A stretch of DNA of 64,000 nt from Amoebidium appalachense. Taxonomy: Eukaryota; Ichthyosporea. Positions 24,504 through 64,000 of the stretch are shown here, in pieces; position 1 is the first letter of the stretch, and the number at the start of each line of letters is the position of its first letter. The stretch spans positions 4,278,001 to 4,342,000 of the forward strand of contig CAVNZM010000002.1 in assembly GCA_963693365.1 (NCBI GenBank). The letters are read 5' to 3'. The translations under genes were made by a program, and so were the position numbers. The notes below the pieces were generated by a model, which worked only from the letters and a program-made list of their open reading frames with translations, was not told the origin of the DNA and did no database searches.

Positions 24504-25020
24504 GGGGGGGGGGGGGGGGGGGGGGTTGGCATGGACAGGGGGTACCGGTGCGGCTGGAGTGGGGGAGGGGAGGGGGCATGTGAGATACACAATATAAACG
24601 ATTATGATTGTAATGTGTGATGTGTCACATACACGTACACAAGCTCTTCATTTGCATATGCATGCATGTGCACAAACATGACATAACGAACTTCAGGCAT
24701 CGGACCATGCGCGAGGTTTTTAAATTAACAACAATGCTGAGGCCACCTCTTCGGTCTCTAATAACAAATTCGTACGATGGGCAGCTACTTAATTGCTATG
24801 GTTAGTTGAACTTCGTAGTCTGCGATTTTCTCGTATCACTCTCTCTCTCTCTGTGCAACTGAAAATACGGAATTCCGGTGCATCGTGCAATCCTCTCATA
24901 CTGCCATTCGTACATCATCACGGTGCATGGAAATTCATGCACTAGAATTGTCCTTCAAAATTCGTGATATTTAACAACCGCATAAAGTACTCCTCTGGTA
25001 TCCAATAATTTCCAAAGGCC
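22580..25020. other. Intergenic DNA between SZT2-like gene and sugar transporter; nothing recognised
   Basis: No coding frame with a recognisable domain was seen on either strand. There is a long G-run block at 24471-24525 that on the minus strand would be C-rich, and generally AT-richer unique DNA from 23000 to 24250. The transporter promoter and the SZT2-like 3' UTR probably lie here. Confidence 0.5.
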
Positions 25021-25064
25021 TTGATAGCCCGAGGGGAAAAAATGATGTTCCCCTCGGGGATCAA
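25021..25064. other. Near-perfect hairpin about 0.4 kb beyond the SZT2-like stop
   Basis: The left arm (25021-25038) and right arm (25048-25064) pair through TTGAT/ATCAA and CCCGAGGGGAA/TTCCCCTCGGG, with a small bulge and a 9-base loop. It gives a stem of about 16 bp, unlike the simple repeats around it. It could be a 3' processing signal, a small-RNA precursor or a decayed miniature transposon end. Confidence 0.55.
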
Positions 25065-25079
25065 AATTTTAGTGGCCAA

Positions 25080-25420
<341 letters not shown>

Positions 25421-25440
25421 GTGCAACACCCACCCTAGCC

Positions 25441-63907
<38,467 letters not shown>

Positions 63908-64000
63908 CTGCACATCACATGCACACAGTGAGCTAGGTGCCCCTCAACCGTTTCCATTGCTTCACCAACACCAGGAAGAATACATGTGAAAGTGCAGTGT

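Overview
The window is nuclear DNA of an intron-rich eukaryote. Coding exons are short, use GT-AG introns, and sit among very long dinucleotide repeats and C or G homopolymers. All genes I can support are on the minus strand. The best guess for the source is a unicellular relative of animals (for example an ichthyosporean-like protist): it carries an animal-type SZT2 gene at low identity, a protist/fungal-type sugar transporter, and a universal stress protein. This placement is inference only.

Layout. Bases 1-7,585 hold three copies of one APE-type non-LTR retrotransposon family: a near full-length copy on the minus strand (about 6,750 to 1,395, with ORF1 and ORF2 overlapping by 8 nt and ORF2 split by about 0.53 kb), the 3' end of a second copy facing it tail to tail (1-765, plus strand), and a 5'-truncated diverged copy (7,585-6,756). 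Next is a universal stress protein gene that I rebuilt from six small exons (13,974 to 9,585; 151 aa). A long stretch with no recognised gene follows, then a broken ubiquitin-hydrolase-like fragment (about 19,400-18,642), then a complete three-exon MFS sugar transporter (22,422 to 19,766; 538 aa).

From 25,441 to beyond the right edge lies one very large gene. I assembled 56 consecutive exons (63,907 to 25,441). Splice phases agree throughout and give one open frame of 2,313 codons ending in a stop. The product resembles the C-terminal two thirds of SZT2, the large KICSTOR subunit that recruits GATOR1 to lysosomes so that mTORC1 is restrained when amino acids are short. The N-terminal third lies outside the window.

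The non-coding part is the most unusual. Introns make up about 82% of the SZT2 locus. (CA)n repeats and C-runs on the sense strand often run directly into splice sites. One intron carries fifteen 24-bp units, fourteen of them with an intact CACGTG E-box. A dispersed element of about 120-190 bp, always in the same orientation and usually joined to a G-run, occurs at least six times. No tRNA, rRNA, CRISPR array or bacterial gene organisation was seen.
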